A DNA stretch of 64,000 nt from Candidatus Aristotella avistercoris (GTDB lineage Bacteria > Bacillota > Clostridia > Oscillospirales > Ruminococcaceae): the NCBI GenBank assembly GCA_904397835.1, contig CAJFOV010000052.1, positions 1 to 64,000 of the forward strand. Reading direction: 5' to 3'. Numbering within the stretch: the first letter of the stretch is position 1; each line of letters begins with the position of its first letter. Shown piece by piece: positions 1 through 7,399 of the stretch. Position numbers and translations under genes: made by a program. The notes under the pieces are model-generated. The model searched no databases and had not been told where the DNA came from. It worked only from the letters and a program-made list of their open reading frames with translations.

Positions 1-70
1 AAGGTAAAGCTCCTGTGCATCCGGGATCGGCTGCTGTTCGATGAAAACGGTGCTACCCCAATTTTGACAA

Positions 71-126
71 TAAAAAATGCGGAGTGTCCTTAGTCGGATA
101 CTCAGATCCTATAAGGACACTCCGCA
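71..126 (-). terminator. Rho-independent terminator of tRNA-Pro
   Basis: A perfect 15-bp inverted repeat (78-92 against 112-126, 19-nt loop) is followed, in the minus-strand sense, by a run of six T (complement of 72-77). The stem begins at the base next to the encoded CCA end of the tRNA, so there is no trailer at all. Confidence 0.85.
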
Positions 127-203
127 TGGTCCGAGTGGCGGGACTTGAACCCACGGCCTCTACCACCCCAAGGTAGCGCGCTACCAATCTGCGCCACACC
201 CGG
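127..203 (-). tRNA. tRNA-Pro (anticodon GGG)
   Basis: The minus strand folds as a full cloverleaf: a 7-bp acceptor stem (CCGGGTG with CACTCGG), a D-arm, an anticodon stem CTACC/GGTAG closing a TTGGGGT loop whose anticodon is GGG, a T-arm with GGTTCAAGTCC, discriminator A, and an encoded CCA 3' end. It reads proline CCC codons. It has its own promoter and terminator, so it is transcribed alone. No direct repeat of its 3' end was seen nearby that would mark an integrated element. Confidence 0.95.
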
Positions 204-218
204 AAAAACAGCTTCATC

Positions 219-247
219 AGTATAGCATGCCCTGAAAAAAAAAGCAA
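219..247 (-). promoter_or_regulatory. Promoter of tRNA-Pro
   Basis: In the minus-strand sense TTGCTT (247-242) and TATACT (224-219) are separated by 17 bp. The -10 box lies about 16 nt before the first base of the tRNA, as expected for a vegetative sigma factor promoter with a very short leader. Confidence 0.75.
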
Positions 248-567
248 CCCCTTTTTTGAGAAATTTGAAAATTTTCTAAAATTTTGTTGAGGATCGTCCA
301 GGGACTTCTAAAATTGAAAAATTTTAACAGCAAAAGCGGCGTTAAAATCCCATCAAAAGAAGAAGGAGAGGTACCGGTCGCTCAAATTTGATGTTCACAA
401 GGGGCGCTTTGATGATGTGGAGAATTGCCTCCATCACATAAATTGACACAAATTGTCGCAAAAATTGAAAATTCAGACTCATTTTAACGTCGAAATAACT
501 CCAATTCCGTCTAAAACATGATAAAAAGAGTCATAATAGAGTTGAAATGAAAGTGTGGTGGATCTGG
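248..567. other. AT-rich intergenic region, no gene seen
   Basis: This stretch is clearly richer in A/T than the rest of the window. It holds no open frame with a ribosome binding site. A TTGACA at 443-448 has no good -10 partner at the usual distance; the promoter of the following gene may lie here but could not be fixed. Confidence 0.5.
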
Positions 568-753
568 ATGAAGAATGAAAGACACTTTGGTCTAAGAATA
601 GAAGATGAACTTTTGCGGAAGTTCCGGTATATCTGTGAATATGATGGCCGCTCTGCAAATGGCAAGATTTTATATATGATCCGCAACTGCGTAGCTGAAT
701 TTGAAAAGGAACATGGCAAAATTGAGCTGAAAGATGATAGAACAAATACCTAA
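568..753 (+). CDS. Small ribbon-helix-helix (Arc-type) DNA-binding protein
   Basis: A 61-residue protein resembling the Arc repressor fold. Residues 5-11 (RHFGLRI) would be the DNA-contacting beta strand, followed by a first helix (EDELLRKFRYICEYD), the turn GRSANGKI, which matches the GRSxNxEI turn of Arc-like proteins, and a second helix ending at about residue 50. Such proteins bind DNA as dimers, usually repressing nearby genes. I start it at 568 because GGTGG lies 6 nt upstream; an ATG at 547 would add seven residues (MKVWWIW). No toxin partner is visible next to it, and a terminator follows at 800. Its target is unknown. Confidence 0.6.
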   Translation: MKNERHFGLRIEDELLRKFRYICEYDGRSANGKILYMIRNCVAEFEKEHGKIELKDDRTNT

Positions 754-799
754 CTCCTGCCGTGCCCAAGGGCTTCACTGGTTTTGCGGAATGGACAGA

Positions 800-834
800 G
801 CCAAAGCAGCTGATGCTTTGGCCTTTTTCTTTTC
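800..834 (+). terminator. Rho-independent terminator after the ribbon-helix-helix gene
   Basis: GCCAAAGC at 800-807 pairs with GCTTTGGC at 815-822 around a 7-nt loop, followed by CTTTTTCTTTT. Confidence 0.75.
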
Positions 835-1244
835 TCTAGTACAATTGAGTTGGGGCATAGCTTTTGGCCTGTATGACACTAGAGGAAAGAAATTTGGAAA
901 ACGTCTCCTCCTGGGCGGTCGGTATGACCCAAACAGGTCCTCTGCAAGTATCGATGGTACCTCTCCAGATTGCTTTGCCGCTGGTATAAGAAAAAATCAA
1001 CAAATGATCATTCTGTAACATCATTTATATAAAAACGAAAGAGAATAAGCGGATAAAGAGTATTATCCCAAAACTTATCAGAGGATATTGGGAAAAATAT
1101 CCAACCAACTTATCTGATGTGCTTTCGCCATTGTGAGAAATATGGAATTATGGTACTATTTTGGATCTTATCATCCTTAATCCTCCTTTCTGATCGAATT
1201 TTTATAGAATAAGATGCAATCAGAGTGAATGGAGGGAACAGTCA
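835..1244. other. AT-rich intergenic region, no gene seen
   Basis: Between the terminator at 800-834 and the Spo0A-like gene nothing with coding character was recognised. TAGAAT at 1205-1210 is a possible -10 box for the downstream gene, without a clear -35. Confidence 0.4.
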
Positions 1245-1574
1245 ATGGCAAAAGTGAATGAAATTGTTTGGAGGCTGGGCATCCCGGCGACCTACCAGGG
1301 ACAGCGGTATTTGATCGCAGCTTTGAAACTGGCGGTCAATGATGAGAGCTATCTCATCCACATCAAAAGTTTATATGAGGAGGTGGCCAAAATGTATGAC
1401 GTCACTGTAGGTAGCGTGGTCAAAGACATTAGAACGGTGATTGCCTTCTGTTGGAGTCAGGGGCACCGGGAATTTCTGCAGCAGATGGCGGGCTTTCCAT
1501 TGACCAAACGGCCAACCCCTGCAAACTTTATCAGCATCTTAACCACCTATCTGTTGCGCAATTCCAGTTATTGA
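1245..1574 (+). CDS. Stand-alone Spo0A C-terminal-type DNA-binding protein
   Basis: The 109 residues align over their whole length with the effector domain of Spo0A, the master regulator of sporulation: residues 5-18 (NEIVWRLGIPATYQ) match the domain start, YLIAALKLAVND matches the second helix, LYEEVAKMYDV-VGSVVKDIR corresponds to the recognition region, and FCWSQGH matches the AWSRGN segment. The N-terminal phospho-receiver domain that normally gates Spo0A is absent and no receiver is encoded upstream, so binding would not be controlled by phosphorylation of this protein. GGAGGG ends 8 nt before the ATG. It could modulate Spo0A-box promoters or serve an unrelated accessory role; the DNA target is inference. 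Confidence 0.75.
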   Translation: MAKVNEIVWRLGIPATYQGQRYLIAALKLAVNDESYLIHIKSLYEEVAKMYDVTVGSVVKDIRTVIAFCWSQGHREFLQQMAGFPLTKRPTPANFISILTTYLLRNSSY

Positions 1575-1868
1575 AGTATTGCCCAATGGGACGTCCGTTT
1601 TGTGGGAAGAAAGGAAGGATCTCCCTCAAGATTGTTGTACCCCATATTTCATCCGAAGCGGGGGCATACCTTTTCTGGTGGACCATTTGTCCTTTGATTG
1701 GGCAGCGGATAGCAGACAAAAATATCAACCCATTAGACTGATGTTGCCAAAAAAGGACGGGAGCTTCCCGTCCTTTTTGTTCTTCTCCTTCGGGCTATTT
1801 CCACAGGAAATCGAGATCATGCATTGCAAAAAGGGGAAGGAACCCATCAAAAATAAGGCCCGGGCCTA
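1575..1868. other. Intergenic region with a bidirectional terminator
   Basis: Several overlapping open frames here lack ribosome binding sites and run through the terminator at 1751-1780, so I regard them as chance frames. Nothing else was recognised. Confidence 0.4.
1751..1780. terminator. Bidirectional rho-independent terminator
   Basis: GGACGGGA at 1755-1762 pairs with TCCCGTCC at 1766-1773 (3-nt loop), flanked by an A-run upstream and TTTTT downstream, so it can stop transcription from both the Spo0A-like gene and the opposing small gene. Confidence 0.8.
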
Positions 1869-2042
1869 TCAACGATTCCCCATGAGATGCTGGACACACT
1901 GACACAGCTCCTCTTTGCAGGTGCACTGTACACCGCTCTGGGCAATGGTCTCCTGGATAAATGGGGGAAGAGATTGAAAATATTGCGCCGTCTCCCGATC
2001 CATGGCCTGGGGCTGCCGGTTATTCTTCAGAGATTTGAACAA
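1869..2042 (-). CDS. Small conserved-looking cysteine-containing protein (57 aa)
   Basis: Function not recognised. The start is set by a near-perfect Shine-Dalgarno (GGAGGTGAT, complement of 2046-2054) whose spacing fits the TTG codon at 2042-2040 (8 nt after GGAGG); an upstream GTG would lie inside the Shine-Dalgarno itself. The protein has a basic N-terminus, then YFQSLPPFIQETIAQSG, a pattern I associate with short clostridial proteins of unknown role, and then four cysteines arranged CTC-x5-CQC that could bind a metal. No signal peptide or membrane segment is present. It stands alone and converges on the Spo0A-like gene through the shared terminator. Confidence 0.55.
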   Translation of the reverse strand: MFKSLKNNRQPQAMDRETAQYFQSLPPFIQETIAQSGVQCTCKEELCQCVQHLMGNR

Positions 2043-2054
2043 TAGTATCACCTC

Positions 2055-2365
2055 CGTCCTTAGTGTTGGAGAAGAAGCGCTTTTTCATTCGTGGAATGGG
2101 TTGGCAGGAAGAAATCCATCCCCTGCCATCGTCATAGAGATTGAATGAACATTCCTCTTTTAATCGTAAATCAAAATACCGAAAATCCATTTCAATTTCA
2201 GATCACCGATGGCGCTTGATCCACAGTACAATTGCTTCTATCATTCACATCGATCACAAATAGGATGTATAGGGATCATTCAAAAGTCAATAAACAAAAC
2301 GAATTCGTTATTCATTCATTTCATCTAAAGTAAAAATGATAAGTTTTTGTTGGTTAGACCTTTTA
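2055..2365. other. AT-rich intergenic region, nothing recognised
   Basis: No coding frame with a ribosome binding site on either strand. It separates the accessory segment from the conserved protease-lgt operon. Confidence 0.4.
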
Positions 2366-2394
2366 TTGTTCAAATTGAGAATGTATGATATACT
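2366..2394 (+). promoter_or_regulatory. Promoter of the M16-lgt operon
   Basis: TTGTTC (2366-2371) and TATACT (2389-2394) with a 17-bp spacer. It implies an untranslated leader of almost 300 nt before the first gene at 2697. Confidence 0.65.
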
Positions 2395-2696
2395 AAGATA
2401 GTTTTTCTATGTAAAAAGATCTACGGTAACTCTGTGCCAATTGAGAGTGCGGAGTAATGATACATACCATTTTGTAAATAGAAAATAGATGCTGCAGGTC
2501 TGAACACCGCAGATTTGGAAAGACTAAAGAGACGAGCTTTTGTGTAGTTATCTTTTTCAAAGATAATGTAGCAGATAGCAGCACATCGTCTCCTTGAAAA
2601 AAGATTTTGGCGGATATTTGACCAAAGCATGATATCCCTTTGATTTGACATGACTGAAGAATTTTATTGGCAGGATGGCTAGATGGGAGGAATCAC
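2395..2696 (+). other. Long 5' untranslated leader of the M16 operon
   Basis: About 300 nt between the predicted start of transcription and the first ATG. I see no known riboswitch signature and no credible small gene. Its length leaves room for a regulatory RNA or a second promoter. Confidence 0.35.
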
Positions 2697-3989
2697 ATGG
2701 AACAATCCTTTGAACGGCAGCGGCTGGGGGAGGGGATCTTCTTCAGCAGCATTGCCGATTCCAAATTTAAACATAGCCGCATGACGGTCTGTTTTGTCCT
2801 ACCGCTCCAGGAGGAGTGGGCAGCCGACCTGGCGGTGGTCCCCGCCATATTGACCAGCGGATGCAGGGAGCTGCCCTCCCTGGCGCTGCTCAACCGCAAG
2901 CTGGATGAGCTCTATGGGGCGGCCCTCTCCGGGGACGTGGGGCGCATCGGCGCAAACCAACTGCTCATGTTCACCATTCATGCCCTGGATGAGCGGTACA
3001 GCCTGCACCAGGAACCCCTGGGGGAGGCCTGCGCCCAGCTCCTCTGTCAGCTGCTGCTGGACCCCAAGGGGGATGGCCAGTCCCTGGACGAGAAGGACAC
3101 TGCCTTGGAGAAGCAGTCTCTGCTGGACAGCATCGACTCCCTGGTCAACGACAAGCGCCGCTATGCCCTGATGCGCTGCAAACAGATCATGTGCCAGGGG
3201 GAGCCGGCGGCCCAGAGCAAGTATGGTACCCGGGAGCAGGCCCAGCAGATCACCCCCCAGTCGGCAGGACGGGCCTACCAGCGCATGCTGGCTCAGGCCC
3301 GGGTGGAGATCCTCTATACCGGGAACGGGGACGCCCAAGGGGTGAAAAGGGTGTTTCAGCAGGCCTTCTCCCAGGTGGAGCGGCGCCCCTTGGTGTGGGA
3401 AATCCCCGCCCCCAAAACTGACGCAGGGGAGAGGCGCGAGGTGACAGAGCGCATGGAGCTGGCCCAGAGTAAACTGGTGCTGGGCTTTCGAACCGGCGGC
3501 AAGCGGACGGGAGAGGCGTTGGCCCAGGCCAAAATGATGTGCGCCCTGTTGGGTGCGAGCCCCATGTCCCGCCTGTTTGTTAACGTCAGGGAGAAGCTGA
3601 GCCTCTGTTACTACTGCGTGGCCCGGCTGGAAAACGCCAATGGCCTGCTTCTCATTGACTGTGGCATTGAGGAACAGAAGAAGGACCAGGCCGTAGGGGA
3701 GATCCTCCGCCAGGTCAAGGAGCTGCAGGAGGGGAACTTTACCTCCCAGGAGCTGGAGCAGACCCGTCTCTCCATGACCAGCGGCCTGCGGGCGGTGGGG
3801 GACAGTTTGAGCGCCCTGGAGACCTGGTATCTGACCCACCTGCTGGAGGGGCAGGTGGTCTCCCCTCAGGAGGAACAGCTGGCCTATGAGGCGGTAGACG
3901 CCCAGCAGGTGGCCCAGGCGGCCCAGCGGCTGCAGCTGGACACCATCTATTGTTTGGCAGGAAGGGAGGCGCCCCATGGAGACGCGTAA
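2697..3989 (+). CDS. M16-family peptidase-like protein, catalytically inactive partner (YmfF type)
   Basis: 430 residues. The protein has the two-lobe architecture of M16 (insulinase/pitrilysin) proteases but lacks the HxxEH zinc motif; the equivalent region reads LPSLALLNRKLDELYG. In Bacillus the similar YmfF/YmfH pair combines one inactive and one active subunit, and the same order is seen here, the next gene carrying the motif. The substrate is unknown; related pairs process peptides. The start is set by GGAGG 6 nt before the ATG at 2697; a frame extending upstream to 2667 has no such signal. It overlaps the next gene by 14 nt, so the two are probably translated together. No signal peptide: cytoplasmic. 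Confidence 0.85.
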   Translation: MEQSFERQRLGEGIFFSSIADSKFKHSRMTVCFVLPLQEEWAADLAVVPAILTSGCRELPSLALLNRKLDELYGAALSGDVGRIGANQLLMFTIHALDERYSLHQEPLGEACAQLLCQLLLDPKGDGQSLDEKDTALEKQSLLDSIDSLVNDKRRYALMRCKQIMCQGEPAAQSKYGTREQAQQITPQSAGRAYQRMLAQARVEILYTGNGDAQGVKRVFQQAFSQVERRPLVWEIPAPKTDAGERREVTERMELAQSKLVLGFRTGGKRTGEALAQAKMMCALLGASPMSRLFVNVREKLSLCYYCVARLENANGLLLIDCGIEEQKKDQAVGEILRQVKELQEGNFTSQELEQTRLSMTSGLRAVGDSLSALETWYLTHLLEGQVVSPQEEQLAYEAVDAQQVAQAAQRLQLDTIYCLAGREAPHGDA

Positions 3990-5283
3990 CATTTCATCCA
4001 AACGTCTGGGGGAGCACTACACGGTGCTGCAGCATCCCAGTGGGCTGACCATCATGCTCTGCCCTATGGCGGGCTTTTCCACCGCCCAGGCGGCCATCAC
4101 CACCCAATATGGGTCGGTGGACCTGTCCTATGAGACAGCGCAGGGTATCCAGAGGAGCCCCGCAGGCGTGGCGCACTTTTTGGAGCACAAGCTCTTTGAG
4201 AGCCCCCAGGGGGACGCCATGGAGCTGTTTGCCCGGACGGGCGCCAATGCCAATGCCTACACCAGCTTTGATAAGACAAGCTACTACTTCACCTGTACCG
4301 ATCAATTTCAGCAGAACCTGGAATATTTGCTGGACTTTGTGACCCACCCCTATTTTACCGCCCAGACAGTGGCCAAGGAACAGGGGATCATCGCCCAGGA
4401 GATTGTGATGTATGAGGATGATCCCGATTGGCGGGTGTACTTTAACCTCTTTCAGGGGATGTATCACAGCCACCCCATCCAGATTGAAATTGCTGGGACA
4501 GTCCAATCCATCCAAGAGATCACCCACGAGACCCTCTACGACTGTTACCGCACCTTTTACAACCTGAACAACATGGTGCTCACCGTCACTGGAAACTTTC
4601 AGCCGGAGCAGGTGCTGGAGACGGTGGACCGGCTCCTTCCGCCGGCCCCTGCTGCATCCCTGCGCCACCTGCTGCCCCAGGAACCGGCGTCGGTAGCCCG
4701 TCCCCTGGTGGAGCAGAAGCTGCAGGTGGCAATCCCCCAGTTCCAGTTTGGCTACAAGCTCCCGCCCCTGGAGGGGAAGGCCCAGGCGGAGATGCTGGTG
4801 GTGGACGAGCTGATGCTGGATCTGCTCTGTGGGGAGAGCTCAGACCTCTACCAGAACATGTATGAACAGAATCTCATCAACTCCACCTTTGGGCAGGAGG
4901 TCCTGGCGGCCCCCGGGTGCTATGCCAGCATCTTCAGCGGGGAGTCCCGGCATCCCAAGGAGGTGGCGCGCCTTTTGGACCAGGAGATCCGCATCCGGCA
5001 GGAGCAGGGTTTTTCTCCGGCGCTCTTTGAACTGGGGAAACGGGCGCTGTATGGCCGGTATGCAGGGATGTTCGAGCGGGTGGACTCCATGAACAGCCTG
5101 TTGATGTTTGGTTTTATGCATCAGATGGATGTCTACAGCTTATTGGACCGGGTGGCGGACCTGACCTTGGAGCAGGTGCAGCAGCGCCTTGGCGCATACC
5201 GTTCCGACTGCAGCACCCTCTCCATCGTCTGGCCCCAGGATGGTCAAGAAGAGACAGAAGGAAGTGTGGCACAACATGGTTAA
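3976..5283 (+). CDS. M16-family zinc metallopeptidase (YmfH type)
   Basis: 435 residues. HFLEH at 67-71 is the inverted zinc motif HxxEH of M16 proteases; the third zinc ligand is expected about 75 residues later, where GIIAQEIVMYEDD supplies acidic residues. The C-terminal half is the second M16 lobe. With the inactive partner encoded immediately upstream it should form a heterodimeric peptidase. Its gene overlaps the upstream gene by 14 nt and the downstream lgt by 8 nt (ATGGTTAA), a tightly coupled three-gene operon. The physiological substrate cannot be read from sequence. Confidence 0.9.
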   Translation: METRNISSKRLGEHYTVLQHPSGLTIMLCPMAGFSTAQAAITTQYGSVDLSYETAQGIQRSPAGVAHFLEHKLFESPQGDAMELFARTGANANAYTSFDKTSYYFTCTDQFQQNLEYLLDFVTHPYFTAQTVAKEQGIIAQEIVMYEDDPDWRVYFNLFQGMYHSHPIQIEIAGTVQSIQEITHETLYDCYRTFYNLNNMVLTVTGNFQPEQVLETVDRLLPPAPAASLRHLLPQEPASVARPLVEQKLQVAIPQFQFGYKLPPLEGKAQAEMLVVDELMLDLLCGESSDLYQNMYEQNLINSTFGQEVLAAPGCYASIFSGESRHPKEVARLLDQEIRIRQEQGFSPALFELGKRALYGRYAGMFERVDSMNSLLMFGFMHQMDVYSLLDRVADLTLEQVQQRLGAYRSDCSTLSIVWPQDGQEETEGSVAQHG

Positions 5284-6355
5284 CATTGTATCCTTTCCCG
5301 GCCTGGGGCTGGAATTTACCCTGAACCGGGTGGCCTTTGAGGTCTTTGGCATCCGGGTCTACTGGTACGGTCTGATCATCGGCATCGGGTTCCTGCTGGC
5401 ACTCATCTATGCCTTCCGCCGGGCCAAGACCTTTGGCCTGGATGTGGACCGGCTCATCGATGTCATCATCGGCGGAACCATCGGCGGCGTGGTGGGGGCC
5501 AGGCTCTACTATGTGATCTTCCGCTGGGACTATTACAAGGACAACCTCCGGGAGATCTTCATGATCTCTCACGGGGGCCTGGCCATCTATGGGGGCATCA
5601 TCGGCGCGCTGCTGGTGGGGATCCTCATGTGCAAGTGGCGCAAGGTGAAAATTCTGCCCACGGTGGACCTAGTTATGGGCTGCTTCCTGCTGGGGCAGGG
5701 CATTGGCCGCTGGGGCAACTTTTTCAACGTGGAGGCCTACGGCTGCAACACGGACCTTCCCTGGGGTATGACCTCCCCCAAGATTGTCTCGGAACTGATG
5801 AACAAGGCCGCGGAACTGCAGGCCCAGGGGGTCACAGTGGATCCCACTGCACCGGTGCATCCCACCTTTTTCTATGAGTCGGTCTGGTGCCTGTTGGGAT
5901 TCCTGCTGCTGGCCCTCTACACCAAACACCGCCGCTTTGACGGAGAGATCACCCTGCTGTACCTGATCTGGTATGGGACGGAGCGGGCCGTGGTGGAGGG
6001 TCTGCGCACAGACAGCCTCATGCTGGGGGATATTCGCATCTCTCAGCTGCTCTCCGCCGTGGTTGCCGTGGTGGGACTGGCGCTGTGGATCGGCATGCGC
6101 CTGAGAGTCCGCAAACTACCGCCGGAACAGCGCCCGGTGCTCTATGCCAACACCCAGGAGAGCCAGTGGATCCTTGCAGGCGAATATGACTATCAAACTG
6201 GGACCCGGAAGGTATCTCCAGATCAGGAGCCAGCGGTCCAGGAGCAGATTGTAAAGGAGAGAGAATCGGTGGCAGAACCGCCGGTGGAGGGATCCCAGGC
6301 GTCTTCAGAGTCAGGAGAGCGACAGGAAGCGGCTGATGAGCCAAAAGCGCAATGA
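5276..6355 (+). CDS. lgt: Prolipoprotein diacylglyceryl transferase
   Basis: 359 residues. Lgt transfers diacylglycerol from phosphatidylglycerol to the lipobox cysteine of prolipoproteins at the membrane, the first step in lipoprotein maturation; several lipoproteins are encoded in this same window. The sequence has the multi-spanning Lgt fold, HGGLAIYGG at about 99-107 and the signature GRWGNFFNVEAYG further on. I start at the ATG at 5276, overlapping the previous stop codon, because MVNIVSFPG matches the family N-terminus. After the last membrane helix there is an unusual hydrophilic tail of roughly 70 residues rich in Glu, Pro and Ser, presumably cytoplasmic and disordered. Confidence 0.95.
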   Translation: MVNIVSFPGLGLEFTLNRVAFEVFGIRVYWYGLIIGIGFLLALIYAFRRAKTFGLDVDRLIDVIIGGTIGGVVGARLYYVIFRWDYYKDNLREIFMISHGGLAIYGGIIGALLVGILMCKWRKVKILPTVDLVMGCFLLGQGIGRWGNFFNVEAYGCNTDLPWGMTSPKIVSELMNKAAELQAQGVTVDPTAPVHPTFFYESVWCLLGFLLLALYTKHRRFDGEITLLYLIWYGTERAVVEGLRTDSLMLGDIRISQLLSAVVAVVGLALWIGMRLRVRKLPPEQRPVLYANTQESQWILAGEYDYQTGTRKVSPDQEPAVQEQIVKERESVAEPPVEGSQASSESGERQEAADEPKAQ

Positions 6356-6456
6356 TCTGCCCTGCCATGCAATAGGAGATAGAGAACGCAAACAGATGCG
6401 CCCCATTCCTCTGGACCTGGATCGGAATGTGGACACTGGACAGAAGGAGGAGCTCG

Positions 6457-7302
6457 ATGATTCTCGACGGAAAAGCGGTGGCGGCCCGGCTGCGGGCGGA
6501 GATGAAACAGCAGGTGGAGCAACTCAAGGCCCAGGGGATCACCCCAGGACTGGCCATCCTGCTGGTGGGGGAGGATCATGCCTCCCAGGTGTATATCCGC
6601 AACAAGCGCAGAGCCTGCGAGGAGCTGGGGATCCATAGTGAGCTGCACAGTTTGCCAGAACAGACCACCCAGGAGGAGCTGCTGGAGCAGGTGGAGGCCC
6701 TCAACAGGCGGGAGGATATCCACGGCATCCTGGTGCAGCTGCCCCTGCCCAAACAAATCGATGAGATGGCGGTGATCCGCGCGGTGGACCCCAACAAGGA
6801 TGTGGACGCCTTCCACACTGTCAACGTGGGGCGGATTATGCTGGGGGACTATGACTTTTTGCCCTGTACCCCGGCGGGAATTCTGGAGTTGATCCATGAG
6901 AGCGGCATCTCCATCCAGGGCAAGGAGTGTGTGGTGGTGGGCCGCAGCAACATTGTGGGCAAGCCCATGGCCATGCTTCTGCTCCACGAACATGGGACGG
7001 TGACAGTCTGCCACAGCCGTACCCCCAATCTGGCCGAAATTACCCGGCGGGCGGACATCTTGGTGGTGGCCATGGGGAAGGCCAAGGCTATCACCCGAGA
7101 TATGGTCAAGCCCGGCGCCGTGGTCATCGATGTGGGGATGAACCGGGATGAGAACGGCAAGCTCTGCGGGGATGTGGACTTTGCCGGGGTGTTACAAATC
7201 GCCGGGGCCATCACACCGGTCCCTGGAGGGGTTGGCCCTATGACAGTTACCATGCTCATGCGCAACACCATCACAGCGGCCAGCAGATGCTGCAGCCAGT
7301 GA
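6457..7302 (+). CDS. folD: Bifunctional methylenetetrahydrofolate dehydrogenase/cyclohydrolase
   Basis: 281 residues, the usual length. FolD interconverts 5,10-methylene-, methenyl- and 10-formyl-tetrahydrofolate in the cytoplasm, feeding purine and formyl-methionine synthesis and, in anaerobes, C1 metabolism. YIRNKRRACEELG contains the catalytic Tyr46/Lys50 pair; QLPLPKQID, GRSNIVGKPMA (NADP binding) and PGGVGPMTV are the family signatures. AGGAGG lies 6-7 nt upstream of the ATG at 6457. It follows lgt by about 100 nt and is closed by a terminator. Confidence 0.97.
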   Translation: MILDGKAVAARLRAEMKQQVEQLKAQGITPGLAILLVGEDHASQVYIRNKRRACEELGIHSELHSLPEQTTQEELLEQVEALNRREDIHGILVQLPLPKQIDEMAVIRAVDPNKDVDAFHTVNVGRIMLGDYDFLPCTPAGILELIHESGISIQGKECVVVGRSNIVGKPMAMLLLHEHGTVTVCHSRTPNLAEITRRADILVVAMGKAKAITRDMVKPGAVVIDVGMNRDENGKLCGDVDFAGVLQIAGAITPVPGGVGPMTVTMLMRNTITAASRCCSQ

Positions 7303-7320
7303 GGCGCCTTCGCTGTTTTT
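7298..7320 (+). terminator. Compact terminator overlapping the folD stop codon
   Basis: AGTGAGG (7298-7304) pairs with CTTCGCT (7308-7314) around a 3-nt loop with two G-T wobbles, followed by GTTTTT. The stem contains the TGA stop codon of folD. Confidence 0.6.
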
Positions 7321-7399
7321 CTCCTCAAAAATTGGGGATAGCTGAAATATATAAAACGTATTTAATAGCATAGTATATACTAATGGTATATATTGGCGC

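Noticed and set aside
1..93. Open frame at the left edge of the window, plus strand
   Set aside because: About 30 codons ending in the terminator stem of the tRNA, with no recognisable protein pattern; it could be the end of a gene but cannot be supported.
734..1018. 94-codon open frame after the ribbon-helix-helix gene
   Set aside because: No ribosome binding site; it overlaps the previous gene and runs through the terminator at 800-834.
1579..1902. 107-codon open frame after the Spo0A-like gene
   Set aside because: Runs through the bidirectional terminator at 1751-1780 and has no start signal or family pattern.
2799..4001. 400-codon antisense frame under the M16 genes
   Set aside because: Long antisense frames are common in GC-rich coding DNA because stop codons are scarce; no start signal, and the sense strand has a recognised protease.
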